Positions 13,786 to 25,619 of a stretch of 64,000 bases of DNA are shown here, one piece after another. The notes beneath the pieces are model-generated. The model was not told the origin of the DNA. It saw only the letters and a program-made list of their open reading frames with translations, and did not search any database. The position numbers were made by a program, and so were the translations under genes. Source of the DNA: Chlamydoabsidia padenii (lineage: Eukaryota > Mucoromycota > Mucoromycetes > Mucorales > Cunninghamellaceae); assembly GCA_025330725.1 (NCBI GenBank), contig JAIWND010000015.1, forward strand, positions 62,001 to 126,000, in the 5' to 3' direction. How positions within the stretch are numbered: the stretch's first letter is position 1; every line of letters starts with the position of its first letter.

Positions 13786-14244
13786 ATTGTTTAATATAGT
13801 AGTAGTTTTATAGATTAGATTGGGGTGATGTTTATTATTGGAATGAATGAATGAATAAAATAAAAAAAAACATGTTTGTATATTCTATTATATGTCTAAT
13901 AGGAGGGGGGGGGGAGATCTAATTGTATCGTCTTTATATTTAGTAAAATCATATCCACACAACCAAGGAGCCAAAAGTCTAGAGAGATCACCTACATACA
14001 ACCTAATCATCATTGAATGAGATGATCATTCTTTTTCTTAATCTGGGGGTGTGGGGTTTAAAATGATTTGGGAGCGTGAAAAAAATAAAACGATCCCTTT
14101 TTTAAGTTTGATGGGAAAACTCCGGTTTCCTGTCAATTTTTTTTCCCTTTTTCACACGAATGCTCCTTCTTCTTCTTCTTCTTTACACTTTGTAATGTCA
14201 ATGATATCTTATTGAACCTTTCTCTTCTTTTGGTATATTTCATC
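13786..14244. other. Intergenic spacer, promoter of the homeobox gene
   Basis: There is no gene. AATAAA-like signals for the upstream gene lie at 13854-13866. A weak motif variant (GTGGGGTTTAAAAT) is near 14051 and a TTC repeat at about 14165-14182. Confidence 0.5.
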
Positions 14245-14588
14245 ATGACAACGAAACCAGACTTGTCTTCTTCAACTACTCTTGTCACTCTCAAAAAGGT
14301 AATGTATAATACTATTCATTCATTGACAGCAAGTTAACTAACCAGCTGACCTTTATATGATATATGGATAAAAACTAGGGCCGGGTATTTGAACCTGTCA
14401 TTCTATTCCACGACCACAGTTACTATAAAGATGGCTCACGTCAGCTCCAACATACTTCGACACCTTATCAAAACCCACACCATATCTCATTGGTGGAAAA
14501 TCACAAACGGAAAATGCAACATATGTTAAATATGAATGGAAAACTATGGATTGATCAAGACATGCAAGGTAGGAAAAAAGAAAGGAAA

Positions 14589-14657
<69 letters not shown>

Positions 14658-15089
14658 GAAACATGGATGATGGATACCAATAAGGATGTCAGTAAGGTTG
14701 TACAGAGTATACTGATCAATTCCTTATTATATGTAGATGACACAATGGTCTCTTTACCATCACCTCTACCCACCACTGGCATATCTACTCCTTTACCTAT
14801 CAGGCGACGACCGGAACATCGAAAACCCATTACGATCAATATCAGCAACAGTACAGGAACGGGGAAACGACGCGGGAATCTACCCAAGGCGGTAACATTG
14901 GTGTTACGTGATTGGCTGGCTAATCATAAACGACATCCATACCCTACTGATGAAGAAAAACTCATCTTGTCCCAGCAAACCAATCTTACCCTCAATCAAG
15001 TCAGTAACTGGTTTATCAATGCCCGACGCAGAATCTTGTTGCCCATGTTGGAAGAAGATCGAACAGGCAATGCGATTTGTTTATGCTAA
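14245..15089 (+). CDS. TALE-class homeodomain transcription factor
   Basis: Three exons (14245-14298, 14379-14568, 14737-15089) give 198 residues. The homeodomain fills about residues 120-185: [20 protein letters not shown], then HPYPTDEEK with the three-residue PYP loop extension that defines TALE proteins, then [13 protein letters not shown]. Ile in WFINARRR (position 50) is typical of TALE factors such as Meis, Tgif and yeast Cup9/Tos8. The N-terminal part ([20 protein letters not shown]) has no domain I recognise. It acts as a nuclear DNA-binding regulator; its targets are unknown. The protein is short for the class. The second intron carries a 67-nt A-run, so the exon boundary there rests on GTAGGA...ATGTAG and frame agreement. 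Confidence 0.88.
14590..14656 (+). repeat. Poly-A tract (about 67 nt) in a homeobox-gene intron
   Basis: Uninterrupted A-run within intron 14569-14736. Length is likely polymorphic or assembly-sensitive. Confidence 0.95.
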
Positions 15090-15399
15090 ACGATGATATC
15101 ATTACTTGTGAAACCCCATCGATATGTATGCACATCTTCTTAAATAAAAGTATCTTGTCTTTTTTTTTGAAATTCCGGCTTTGTCTATACCTGTCTCGAA
15201 ATAGCATGATTAAACTCCTTGGCGTTGGCTTGTCTCTGGTGTATGTAGATTACTTTAGTATAGACCCTTTTATACCATAATAAACCGATTTATTGCCCCA
15301 ACTATGTGTAATTTTAACTATGTACAGTATAATGATGATTGTTTAAACATACACAAAGTTTTTATTAATTAATTCATATAAACAGGTATCTATTCTATT

Positions 15400-16179
15400 C
15401 TATGTTTTTTTAAAGACAGTTTTGAGGCCTTGAATGAGAGAGTGTTTAGATTCTGGTGGAGGAGATGGACTTGATTGTTTTGGTACAGTGTGAGGTAAAT
15501 TGATAGAGGGCGGTGATATCAAGGTGGTTACTGGAGGGAAGACATGTGGATTGGATCGATTAGCAGGATTAAGACTAGATAACATCAATGCATCCTTCAA
15601 GTATTGCCCCTTCATCACCACGAGTGCTTCTTCATAGGTATACTATATTAAAAGAAAAGAAGAATGTTAATACTAATTCATCCCCGTTCTGTTTTTTGTT
15701 TTCTTCTTTACCCAACGACGTTCCCGTTTCTTCTTCTCCGGGAACTTTTTACATATTTCCTGTATTTCCATTTCAAATATCCAGTGATGTGCCTTTACTT
15801 GTTTCTTGGAAGCTTCTTCAAAGATACCCAATGTTCGAGTGATCTTACCCTTGATACCTGCTTTTTCCCACGTTTCTCGCAAGGCCGCCTGTGCTTGAGT
15901 TTCATTGACTTCCCAGCCCCCTTTAGGCTATACAAAAACATAAAAAAGATGTTGTTAAAAGATTGCCATGCGTCATATAGTGTCAGTTTAATTCATTATT
16001 ACCAAGACCCAATGATCATTATTCTTGTTAGACGAGCTAATTAGAAGAATACGTTGTTTGATAGGATCAATTGGTAAACAGCCCGCTACTTGTCGAATAT
16101 TATTGTCGTCCGTTATATCATTCCCATGTCCGTGTCTTGCTTTGTTAGAATATTCAATACTTGGTTGTTGATTCTCCAT
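15400..16179 (-). CDS. Nudix protein of diphosphoinositol polyphosphate phosphohydrolase type (Ddp1/Aps1-like)
   Basis: Three exons (16179-16003, 15927-15712, 15642-15400) give 211 residues. The Nudix box is [20 protein letters not shown] followed by AGI, and the flanking VLPKGGWE and [16 protein letters not shown] fit the Aps1/Ddp1/DIPP branch, which hydrolyses inositol pyrophosphates, diadenosine polyphosphates and polyphosphate. A basic segment [18 protein letters not shown] is also typical. The C-terminal ~45 residues are Pro/Ser-rich. Odd: the canonical REUXEE core reads RETWEK, so the last metal-binding Glu (Glu70 in human DIPP1 numbering) is Lys, read from GAA AAA on the minus strand. 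The enzyme may be weakened, inactive, or use another acid. Confidence 0.85.
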
Positions 16180-16703
16180 TAATGGTCGGTGAGGGAAAAA
16201 AAAAATTAAAAAGTAGAAGAAAAATCTCCCCCTGTTTGTGGTTTTTATAATCGTCGATCCCTTTTCGGCGCCGGAATGAAGACTCCGCTATCGGCATTTA
16301 AAAACCGAGGATCAAATCAATGCAAGCGGTCCGAAAACGTTTTCTGAAAATGATCTACTGTTTTCTGCGACATGACGAATGAAACGGTCTAGGATATACT
16401 TTCTGAAACCTTTCTCTGGATGAGTAAGCTAAATGGGGCGGATGATTCTACTGTGCTTCATTGTTTTACGGATAAATGGATTCATGAACGATCAAAAGAG
16501 GGCCCAAAAAAAAGAAAGCATTTTGATTGGTTGAAAAACTACAATGATCCTCTATGCCAATTTTGAGAAAATGGTGCAATCAAGCCCGTCTGCATATCGT
16601 TTTTTTTTTCTGTCGTGTCCATATGTTGTACATTTTTTTTAAAATACAATTCGGTTTCTCTTCTTCTTTTTTCTTTTCTTTTCATTTTATTTCACTTTTT
16701 ATC
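16180..16703. other. Divergent promoter spacer (Nudix / AEC carrier)
   Basis: No ORF of note. A GC-rich patch TTTTCGGCGCCGGAATG lies near 16263-16278 and a weak motif-like TCGGCATTTAAAAACCG near 16291-16307, both upstream of the Nudix gene. A long pyrimidine-rich stretch precedes the plus-strand ATG. Confidence 0.45.
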
Positions 16704-18160
16704 ATGTTGACCCTTATCATTTCTGCTATACAGGTAAAAAGACGGTCGGATTTTAAAAAATAGCGGGCTTATAATCATTCGGATTCTTACGTTTTTCTTT
16801 TTCCCTTCACTTTTAAACAAGGCGATTCTTCAAGTCATCGTTATTGTTTCCTTTGGTGTGATACTGACAAAAACTGGCTACTTTGACACTGCAAAACAAA
16901 AAGTAAGTATGACGTTAATGGATCTATAGACATCACCAAACTCACCTACCTTATACTTGCTTAATTGATTAGTGGTTGTCTCACCTGAATATGATCTTCT
17001 TTACACCCTGTCTTTTATTCACCAATATTGCATCGGTGATTACGTTTAACAAACTGGTTACTCTCTGGCCTATTCCTGCCTTTTTCGCTCTCTTCCTTAT
17101 AATCTCGTGGGTGGTGGGCCAAGTGACATTCCGTCTGTTTGGTATTCAAGGGGCATATCGGCGCTTTGTCCTGGCATGCTCACTATTTTCAAATACAAAC
17201 TCCCTTCCTCTTGCTATCATCAACAGTTTGGCCTTTTCTGAGGCAGGGCGTCTTCTTTACTGGCGAACCGATGATACTCAACAACAAGTGGCGGCTCGTG
17301 GTACGGCGTACGTACTCTTTTATGCAATGTTTTGTAACATCATTCGATGGTCCTATGGCTACCATCTACTGCAACCACAACCTTTGGATCAAATGGAAGA
17401 CGATGATATAGATAGCGATAATGGTGATCAACAACCATACTCACCTTACTCATCCACCAGTACACCGACACTACAAACTTACAATGCGACCGATGATAAA
17501 TTGGATTATGGATCAAAATGTGTATCACCTTCATCATCTATCCTGACACCCTCATTCCCTAATGAATCATCCACATTATTACCATCTAGTCTACATCAAC
17601 CAATGATTCATCCATGGTGGAAACGGGCCGTATTCAAGCTGCACAGTTACATGTCGCCTCCTCTCTATGCTGCGGTGTTGGCCTTGGTGGTCGGTCTCAG
17701 TCCTTTACATCCTCTACTATTTGACGAACATGCCTTTCTTTACCCTTCTGTGACAAAGGCTATACAGAGCTGTGGAAAGGTCGCAGTGCCACTTATTTTA
17801 ATCTGCCTCGGATCTCAATTGACATGGATCGCCCAACAAGAGCAGTCCTCTTGGTCTTCTCCGGTGGTAGCTTCTCTCGTGACTCGAATGGTGGTACCAA
17901 TAATTGTGATTGGTACTGTGGTAATCTGTCTATGGCATGATACTCATATCGATCTACTGCAAGATCCCATGTTTGTGGTGTCCCTCATTATCTTGGGGTG
18001 TACTCCTACTGCTATCAATCTGTCACAGATCACTCAGGTCAGTGGTATGTTTGAACATGAAATGATGCAAGTCTTGTTTTGGAACTATGGGGTCATCTGT
18101 ATTCCGCTCATGACCATGGTGGTTTTTGTTGCTTTGGCCGTGGTGGATAATTACATGTAG
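16704..18160 (+). CDS. Auxin efflux carrier family (Ecm3-like) membrane transporter
   Basis: Three exons (16704-16733, 16822-16902, 16973-18160) give 432 residues. The first exon codes only ten residues (MLTLIISAIQ). The layout is that of the AEC family: about five N-terminal membrane segments (AILQVIVIVSFGVILTKTGY, MIFFTPCLLFTNIASVI, IPAFFALFLIISWVVGQV) and a conserved FSNTNSLPLAIINSL. A long hydrophilic, Ser/Thr-rich central loop of about 100 residues follows, then a second membrane half (YAAVLALVVGLSPLHPLLF, VPLILICLGSQL) ending in IILGCTPTAINLSQIT. Fungal members such as Ecm3 are placed in the ER or plasma membrane; substrates are largely unknown. The short first exon is supported by GTAAAA...AACAAG and frame. 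Confidence 0.85.
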
Positions 18161-18568
18161 TAGCTCTTTAGTTTAGTATCTTTACTTGGTATATATACAC
18201 ATTCATGCATCCTATAACCATATACCCTTTTTTTGTTTACTTGTTTAGTATTATTATTATTATTATTATTATTACTATTACTTTGGCTGATATCAATAAA
18301 GAACACAATATTACACGCAATGCATAACATATGATTTAATAAGATACCTGGCATACATAATGTCATTTTACAATACATCGGAAATTAATGTTACCTCTAT
18401 TTTCTTTCCTTACTTTAATAATTTATGTCATATAAATATTATCTTTATTGTAAACTAATCCATCACATCTGACCTATCTCAAGGTCATTCATCCAACATG
18501 ATCCGGTTTTCAACTCTATCTTTTGTGTCGGGGGTTAAACATTTTAACGTTGAACGGACGCTTTGTAT

Positions 18569-18579
18569 TTCAAATCCCG
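18569..18579 (+). promoter_or_regulatory. Exact promoter-motif copy, spacer after the AEC carrier gene
   Basis: TTCAAATCCCG followed by CCATTCATGC. It is about 455 bp before the dCMP deaminase ATG and just 3' of the candidate minus-strand exon. The spacer 18161-18591 otherwise holds the AEC 3' UTR with an ATT repeat (about 18250-18275) and no gene. Confidence 0.45.
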
Positions 18580-18591
18580 CCATTCATGCTG

Positions 18592-18759
18592 TCACTTTGA
18601 TCGACTTTCTCCCCTTTTATTCTTCAATACCACAGTAACAGGTGGTCGATCTTTGTATGGAAAAAAGTAAACCTGGATGTGATGGGTATTCTCAAGACAT
18701 AAACAGCGGTGAATCGCCTGTTCATTGGCACGAAATTGTAAACAAACATTGGTATTACG
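18592..18759 (-). other. Possible terminal exon of an unrecognised small minus-strand gene
   Basis: After a good acceptor (ATATCAAGTGTAG) the minus strand has an open frame of 55 codons with ordinary amino-acid composition, e.g. NTNVCLQFRANEQAIHRCLC and VYFFPYKDRPPVTVVLKNKR, ending in TGA. An AATAAA is on the same strand near 18441. Upstream at 18925-18940 is a motif variant in minus orientation (TTCAAATTCCGCC), followed by GTATAAAGA. A 5' model is uncertain: the nearest ATG (about 18873) would join in a different, also open, frame. I do not recognise the product. Confidence 0.3.
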
Positions 18760-19034
18760 CTACACTTGATATCAAAAAGCAATAGTTAAAGTAGATACTG
18801 TACTTTTATTATATTCAGGAAACAAGACTTTGTATACCAAAGTATATTTACCTAAATGAGTACCTAAAATGGTGCATCAAGGAATTGAGTCAACAGTGTA
18901 TCTTTATACACCAAGGTACCCCCAGGCGGAATTTGAATTGACGCCGCACCTAAAAAAAGTGAGGCGACCCAAAAAAAAAAAAAAAAAACTTTCTTTCTTT
19001 CTCCCCTATTTTAATCCCATCACTCACATCAGCC

Positions 19035-20303
19035 ATGTTTATTGGGATTATCGGCTCTCAATGTAGTGGAAAACACACGATCAGCAACTATCTTGTGGAA
19101 AAACATGGTTTTACCTTTGTATACTTGAAGAAACGACAATCAACCCATCCCGACCTTTATGACAGTGGTTTACGTTTCGACACCATGGACGATATGCAAC
19201 AACATATTACAGAATATTGGCGGGATCATTTTGTTACCTGTGATATTGACAGCCGTGGAATTTGGTCTTTAAAGTAAGTAGTGAAATGATCAATTATTAT
19301 AACTTGTCTATACTAACTCCTTACAGGAAACGACCCTTCTTCTTACTTGTTTCTGTAGATGCACCACTCTTTATGAGATACCAACGTAGCCAACAAAGGT
19401 AAAAAGGAACAAAACAAAACAAAACTCTATTGATTTTAATGAAAAAAACTGATTGACCAACTATACGCTTCTCTTTTGGGTCACCTGATTCTTAGGGGTG
19501 ATACGGTGAATGACCTGGAAACATTTGTCAGGAACGACGATCGAATGATATTCAAGGTATCTTCCTTGGACGATGAACAAGACCAAGGCACTCCCTTACG
19601 CTCCCTCATATCCCTTTCCGACATCTCACTCACAAATGCCTTTCGCGATCTTGACTCCCTGTACGACTCTTTGGCACACCACGACTTGCTGAATACCGAA
19701 CGACTACGACCTTCATGGGATACTTACTTTATGCACCTATCCGATCTGGCGGCCAGACGATCAAATTGTATGAAACGGCGTGTAGGGTGTATTCTCGTCA
19801 AGGATTCACGGGTGATTGCAACAGGGTACAACGGGACTCCCAGAGGATTGACGAATTGCAACGAAGGGGGGTGTCAACGTTGTAACGAGGCCAGTCCTTG
19901 TGGTGTGGGTTTGGATCGTTGTTTATGTATGCATGCTGAAGAAAATGCGTTACTGGAAGCAGGTCGTGGAAGAGTGGACTTTAGTACAGGGATCGTCTTG
20001 TATTGTAATACGTAAGTTTTGGTTAGGTGGTGAAAGTAAACGATATATACTTGATGTGCTCATTATTATTTGTCTTATAGCTGTCCTTGTTTAGGTTGTG
20101 CGATCAAGATTGTCCAACAAGGTATTAAAGAAGTGGTCTACTCGGTGTCTTATGGTATGGATGATATGACAGCGCGGGTATTTGCAGAAGCCAAGGTGAA
20201 ACTAAGACAACATAGTCCACCAAGCATGAAGTTGGAAACTGAAATGGATACAGTTGGCATCGATGATCGGGTGATTGGACAATTGGGTTGGACTAATCGC
20301 TAG
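19035..20303 (+). CDS. DCD1: Deoxycytidylate (dCMP) deaminase
   Basis: Four exons (19035-19273, 19327-19398, 19496-20011, 20081-20303) give 349 residues. The N-terminal ~150 residues form a P-loop kinase-like domain (MFIGIIGSQCSGKHT), as in other fungal Dcd1 proteins. The deaminase domain begins near MKRRVGCILVKDSRVIATGY. Zinc and catalytic residues are visible: HAEENALLEAG (His, and the proton-shuttle Glu) and CPCLGCAIK (the paired Cys). NGTPRGLTNCNEGGC is typical of dCMP deaminases rather than cytidine deaminases. It converts dCMP to dUMP, feeding thymidylate synthesis, and is usually allosterically controlled by dCTP and dTTP. Confidence 0.95.
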
Positions 20304-21287
20304 GCGAACATTTGGCGTTGATTAGATTAGTACTTGTTATTTATTTCGCACCAGTAGTAGTTTTATTTATGAAGGATGGCTATGATTGGCCCTTATTTGT
20401 ATAATAAAATACTTTTTATATATATCATTATGATACTGTGTGTATGTAGTAGGTGGGTTGTCTTTTTGACTGATAGCACATTGAGGGATCCTGTCAATGC
20501 ACTTGCTTGAAACAAGCAGTTTTTAAATCCCGCTTGGTCGATCGACACTGGTTTGTTCCTGATAATACTCATATCAATCCATGAGTTACTGGTACTGACT
20601 TGTCATGCTATTTTCGGATATAAAAGTCAATTTGATCTGTACCTTTCACTTGACATCTGCCTCTTCCCATCATCTTCCGACCTTAATCCACTGCTTCTGA
20701 TGCCATTTTTCAGTTACTTTTACTCAGGGCTATCCTCATCCGTTACATTTTGGCGTATTGTCAAATGTTGATGGATCATGATTACTAGTTTCCATCATGC
20801 AGTCCGCGAATCGGAGTTTACATCCAACGAGGCAAATGATCCCCATTTGGACATTGGTTATTTCTACAGACCATTGTGCTTCATCAACTAAACCATATAC
20901 CTTTGATTCTAGATGTCACCTTCTGTTTCCTACTGCTATATAGGGCAGTAATATCGAGTTTGGGGAGCACGGAGGTTAACCCACTTCCATATATGATGGA
21001 TCGTTTTTTTATTGGTTTATAATAAATTGTCCCTTTTACTAAACTTATTTGTTATTGTTTAACATTCTTAATGATTATAAAGAATGTTTTGTTTCTTTGT
21101 TGTAATGTGTGGATGGTTTGTGTGTACCAACATACGACGATCGGAGAGCCGAGACAAAGTTCAAACTCCGTTATGCCTTTTTCGGGATAAAGACTGTAAA
21201 CAATGCCCCTTTCAATTTTTTTTTCTCTTTCTTTCGCAGATTTTTTTTTTCTCACTTCCTTTCCTTTTTATTTTATACCTATATATT
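20304..21287. other. Intergenic spacer with motif copies, no supported gene
   Basis: The dCMP deaminase polyadenylation region (TAATAAAATAC) is near 20403. A motif variant TTTTAAATCCCGC is at 20521-20533, followed by GATATAAAAG near 20618, but only tiny ORFs follow. A second variant GTTCAAACTCCG at 21159-21170 lies about 120 bp upstream of the myosin start. Confidence 0.5.
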
Positions 21288-24200
21288 ATGATTACTACTG
21301 CAACATCACCCTCATTACAAAGACAACAACAGCAGAAGCAACATCTTGGCGGGTCCTTTATACATAGCCATGGAACAAAGGTGTTTATGCGACCCAAACT
21401 TGACGATGTTTTGGATGCAGTTCAACAAGCACGATTCAATGAAAAAAGGTGGGTATGGATCGAACACGAACAGGATGGTTATGTCCGGGCTCATGTCATA
21501 CAAGACTCAGAAGGTATCATAGAAGCGGAACTGGATAGTGGTTTAGTAAGTAGGAAGAAGAAGAAGGGTATTGTAACAAGTGCTAACTAACTCTCTTTAA
21601 AAAACTACTTTAGACAACAAAGGTGAAAAGTGATCAAGTTTATCCAATGAATCCACCCAAGTTTGACATGGTTGAAGATATGGCTGAACTTACCTACCTC
21701 AATGAACCTTCTGTCATCCATAACCTGACTTTACGCTACAAGGCAGATAACGTCTATGTAAGATACATAAACAAGATATAACAAAACAGAAACAAAAACT
21801 AACACTTCTTTTATACTTAGACATACTCTGGACTCTTCTTGGTGGCAGTCAACCCCTATCGAAAGCTACCGATATACTCTGATGAAAGTATACAATCTTA
21901 CCGTGGTCGTAAACGTGGTGAAATGCCCCCTCATATCTATACTGTGGCCGACCAAGCTTACCATGACATGTTACAGGACAAGGAAAACCAGTCCATATTG
22001 ATCACGTAAGTAGAATACATTTATTACATTTTTATAGTTATACTCATCCCTCTTTATATCAATAGTGGTGAGTCTGGTGCGGGGAAAACTGAAAATACCA
22101 AAATCGTGATCCAATACCTGACAACAGTGACAAGTACAAAAAAGGACAACAAACTAGAACAACAAATCTTACAGGCGAATCCTATCTTGGAAGCTTTTGG
22201 CAATGCTCAGACCATTAGGAACAATAACTCTTCACGCTTCGTAAGTAATAAACTACAGGCATAGAATATACTTGTCACTCTGACTCACATTTAACTTTAT
22301 CTCTTTTGACTATTATGAATAGGGTAAATTCATTCGCATAGAATTCAACATGCAGGCTCAAATTTCCGGTGCGTACATCGAATGGTATCTCCTTGAAAAG
22401 TCCCGTGTTCATCAACAGTCTCCAAAGGAACGTAACTATCATATCTTTTACCAATTACTCAATGCTGATGAATCCATAAAAGGTAGGAAAAAAAAAACTT
22501 GATCTCATATAGAATAATAATGGTTTTTATTATTTATCAGAACAACTTTTACTTGGTGGTGGACAGCCCTCAGATTATGGCTATACAAAGGACTCCAATT
22601 CGGTCATTGATGGCATGGATGATGCGGCAGAATTCAAGACCCTCATGGTAAGGTCACATCTAATATATCCGCTTAAATTGAAATTCTGACCATACCTTTT
22701 TTTTTTTTTTTATTGGGTGCCGGGATAATAGAAATCGTTGGACATCATGGGCCTGGAACATAAGGAAAAACTGGACTTGTTTGGAATCATTGCAGCTGTG
22801 CTTCATTTGGGCAATATTGTGGTGACGCCAGACTACCGTGGCGATCGGGCCGACATTCGTGATTTTGCTGCTGTGGAACGAGTCTGTCATTTACTTGGTA
22901 TTCCTGCTCAAGACTTTAAGAATAGTTTGTTATCTCCTCGTATCAAGGCGGGTCGGGATTGGGTCAATCAGTCGAAATCTCCTTCTCAAGTGAAAGCAAG
23001 CTTGGAAGCTTTGGCGAAGACTCTCTACGAACGAAACTTTGCCAGCCTGGTGGAACGTGTCAATTATGCAATCGATGGCAAGAAATTATCCGACAAGATG
23101 GGCTTTATTGGTGTTTTGGATATCGCTGGGTTTGAAATATTCGAGGTAAAAAAAAAAAAAAAAAGTGAATCTCCTCTTTGTTGTAAATGAAATCACTCAC
23201 TTACTATCTCTCTCTTCTTCTCCCGTCATATTAGGTTAACAGCTTTGAACAACTCTGCATCAATTACACCAATGAAAAACTTCAACAATTCTTCAACCAC
23301 AACATGTTTGTCCTCGAACAAGAGGAGTACCAAAGGGAAAAAATCAATTGGTCTTATATTGATTTTGGTCTGGATCTACAACCTACCATTGATCTGATTG
23401 AAAAGACAAACGTAAGTTGCAGTATATAGGTTTATATTGTGCATATTATTGACAAGTGATTTGACTTTTTTTATTCTTGTATTGTAGCCTATTGGTATTC
23501 TATCGTGCTTGGAAGAAGAATGTGTGGCACCCAGGGGCAGTGACGACCGCTTTTTGGAAAAACTAAGCAAGATTTGGGACAACGACGAAGGTGACTCTAA
23601 ATATAAAAGCACACGATTTAAAGATGGGTTTATTGTAAAACATTATGCGGGAAATGTGGAATACTCTACGACTGGCTGGATCGACAAGAACAAAGACCCA
23701 TTAAACGAAGACACAACACGATTACTGGCTCGCTCGACTCAGAAATATGTTGCTGGACTTTTTGAAGATTACCTTGGTGATGCGACTCCGGCGGATCACA
23801 AGGACACAAAGCAACAGTATCATCAAAGGGGGTCACCATCAACATCATCAGCAAGATCATCAATGATCTCATCATCAACAGCATCATCACCTTCAACATC
23901 GTCACTCACTCTATTCAAGCTACGAAAAGGAGGTGGATCTTTCCGTACTGTTGGCCAACGACACAAACAACAACTGCTCTCACTAATGAACACCCTCTAT
24001 ATGACCCATCCTCACTTTGTCCGGTGTATTCTTCCTAACAATCGTAAGCACTCTGGTGAAATACAAACAAAGCTCGTCTTGGATCAACTACGATGCAATG
24101 GTGTACTCGAAGGGATCCGAATCTGTCGAAAAGGTTTCCCCAATCGGTTGTCTTTTGCTGATTTTAGAAAGCGATACGAAATCCTATGTCCTACCATACT

Positions 24201-25619
24201 GAAGCCTAATCAGTTTATCGACGGTCGAACTGCATGTCAACAACTACTGGATCAAATGGAACTGGAGCCTGAAAAGTATCGAATCGGAACAACAAAAATC
24301 TTCTTCAAGGCTACTGTGGTAAGGAAAACTATCCCCGTCCCTCTCATTCTATCACATTATGTCTCTCGAACACAATGACTAACATTTTTTCAAACCTCTT
24401 TTTATTAGCTTGCGGAATTGGAAGAAGTCAGGGATCGACGACTTGGAGACTACATCACCGACTTTCAAGCTTACTGCCGAAGGTTTATGGCCCGCCGACA
24501 TATGACAAGATTTGCAAGACAAACAGATGCCATCAAGGTAATGCAGCGGAATGCTCGTATCTATGTTACACTTCGAGAATGGCCCTGGTGGAAAATGTAC
24601 GCCATGCTGAAACCTCTCAGTGAATTCTACGAAACCGACGCTGTCCTCAAAAAACAAGAAAAGGAAATTGAAGAAATGAAGGAACAACTGGAAGCACAAC
24701 AACAACAGATCGACTTGGTGACAGGGCGCAACAAACGACTGGAATCGGAACACGAAGAATACAAATCACTACTGGAAAGCGAACAGGCCATCTCAAGAGA
24801 TCTTCAGGACAGCAAACAAAGTCTGCTGGTGGATATGAACAATGCGGAGGAACGACATGAAGAAGCGATGGTGGCCCTGGACGAAGCCCGCGACCAGATC
24901 GACTCTTTGAAACATCAATTGGAAGTTGCTCAACAAGAAAATGCTGCTCAGGGTGCGTTGATAGCGACACTTCATCAAGATATTCGGGAATGTAGTGATG
25001 ATAATGACAAACTGGCGGCGGAATGTGAAAAATGGTCTATGGATTATGCCGCTTTACAAGAAAGTGAACAGGCTCTCAAGGCCGAACTGGTGCAAAAAAA
25101 TCAGCGTCTAGAATCCTTGGAAAGAGAAAATCAAGTAAGTTTGGGTGCAGGAAAAAAAAAAAGAACTCTTTATTAATAATCTTTTTTGATTATCATAGGC
25201 ATTGACAAATGATCATAAGAAGGATGCAGCAGAAACAGGAACCAAGTTGAAATCATTACAAGACTCGCTTGAAAAGTACAAGACTGATCTGGATGATGAA
25301 ACCAATGCAAGAAGACAGGTGGAACAGCGATGTGGCGAATTGGAAGATCAATTGGATGAAATTAGAAAGGCTTTGGACATAGAATCAACACAACGACATG
25401 AATGGCAATCAAAACATGCTAGTTTACAGGTCGACTGGGATAATCTGACCAGGCTGGTGAAATCCGAAGCAGATGAAACAAGGTCAAGGGCTGAAAGGTA
25501 ACTAAACAAATGACAATAATCCATCATCAACTCTCTAACACCTCCTTTTTTTTTTTTTTTTTTTTTTTTGCAGACTCGATCAAGCATTGGCCAATCTCAA
25601 GTTTAAAACAAATCCCTAA
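21288..25619 (+). CDS. Class II myosin heavy chain with short coiled-coil tail
   Basis: Twelve exons (21288-21545, 21614-21757, 21821-22005, 22066-22240, 22323-22482, 22541-22647, 22732-23145, 23235-23411, 23488-24318, 24409-25134, 25199-25497, 25574-25619) sum to exactly 1,173 codons plus stop. Order: N-terminal SH3-like segment ([16 protein letters not shown]), motor with P-loop GESGAGKTE (about residue 197), switch-like [14 protein letters not shown], and relay [21 protein letters not shown] Ser-rich loop 2 follows, then the converter (about residue 820) and a weak IQ region ([12 protein letters not shown]). Last comes about 290 residues of heptad coiled coil to the end. There is no cargo domain (DIL, TH1, FERM), which with the SH3-like start favours class II. 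Conventional tails are around 1,000 residues or more, so this tail is very short. AATAAATAAAG near 25796 supports the 3' end. Confidence 0.88.
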
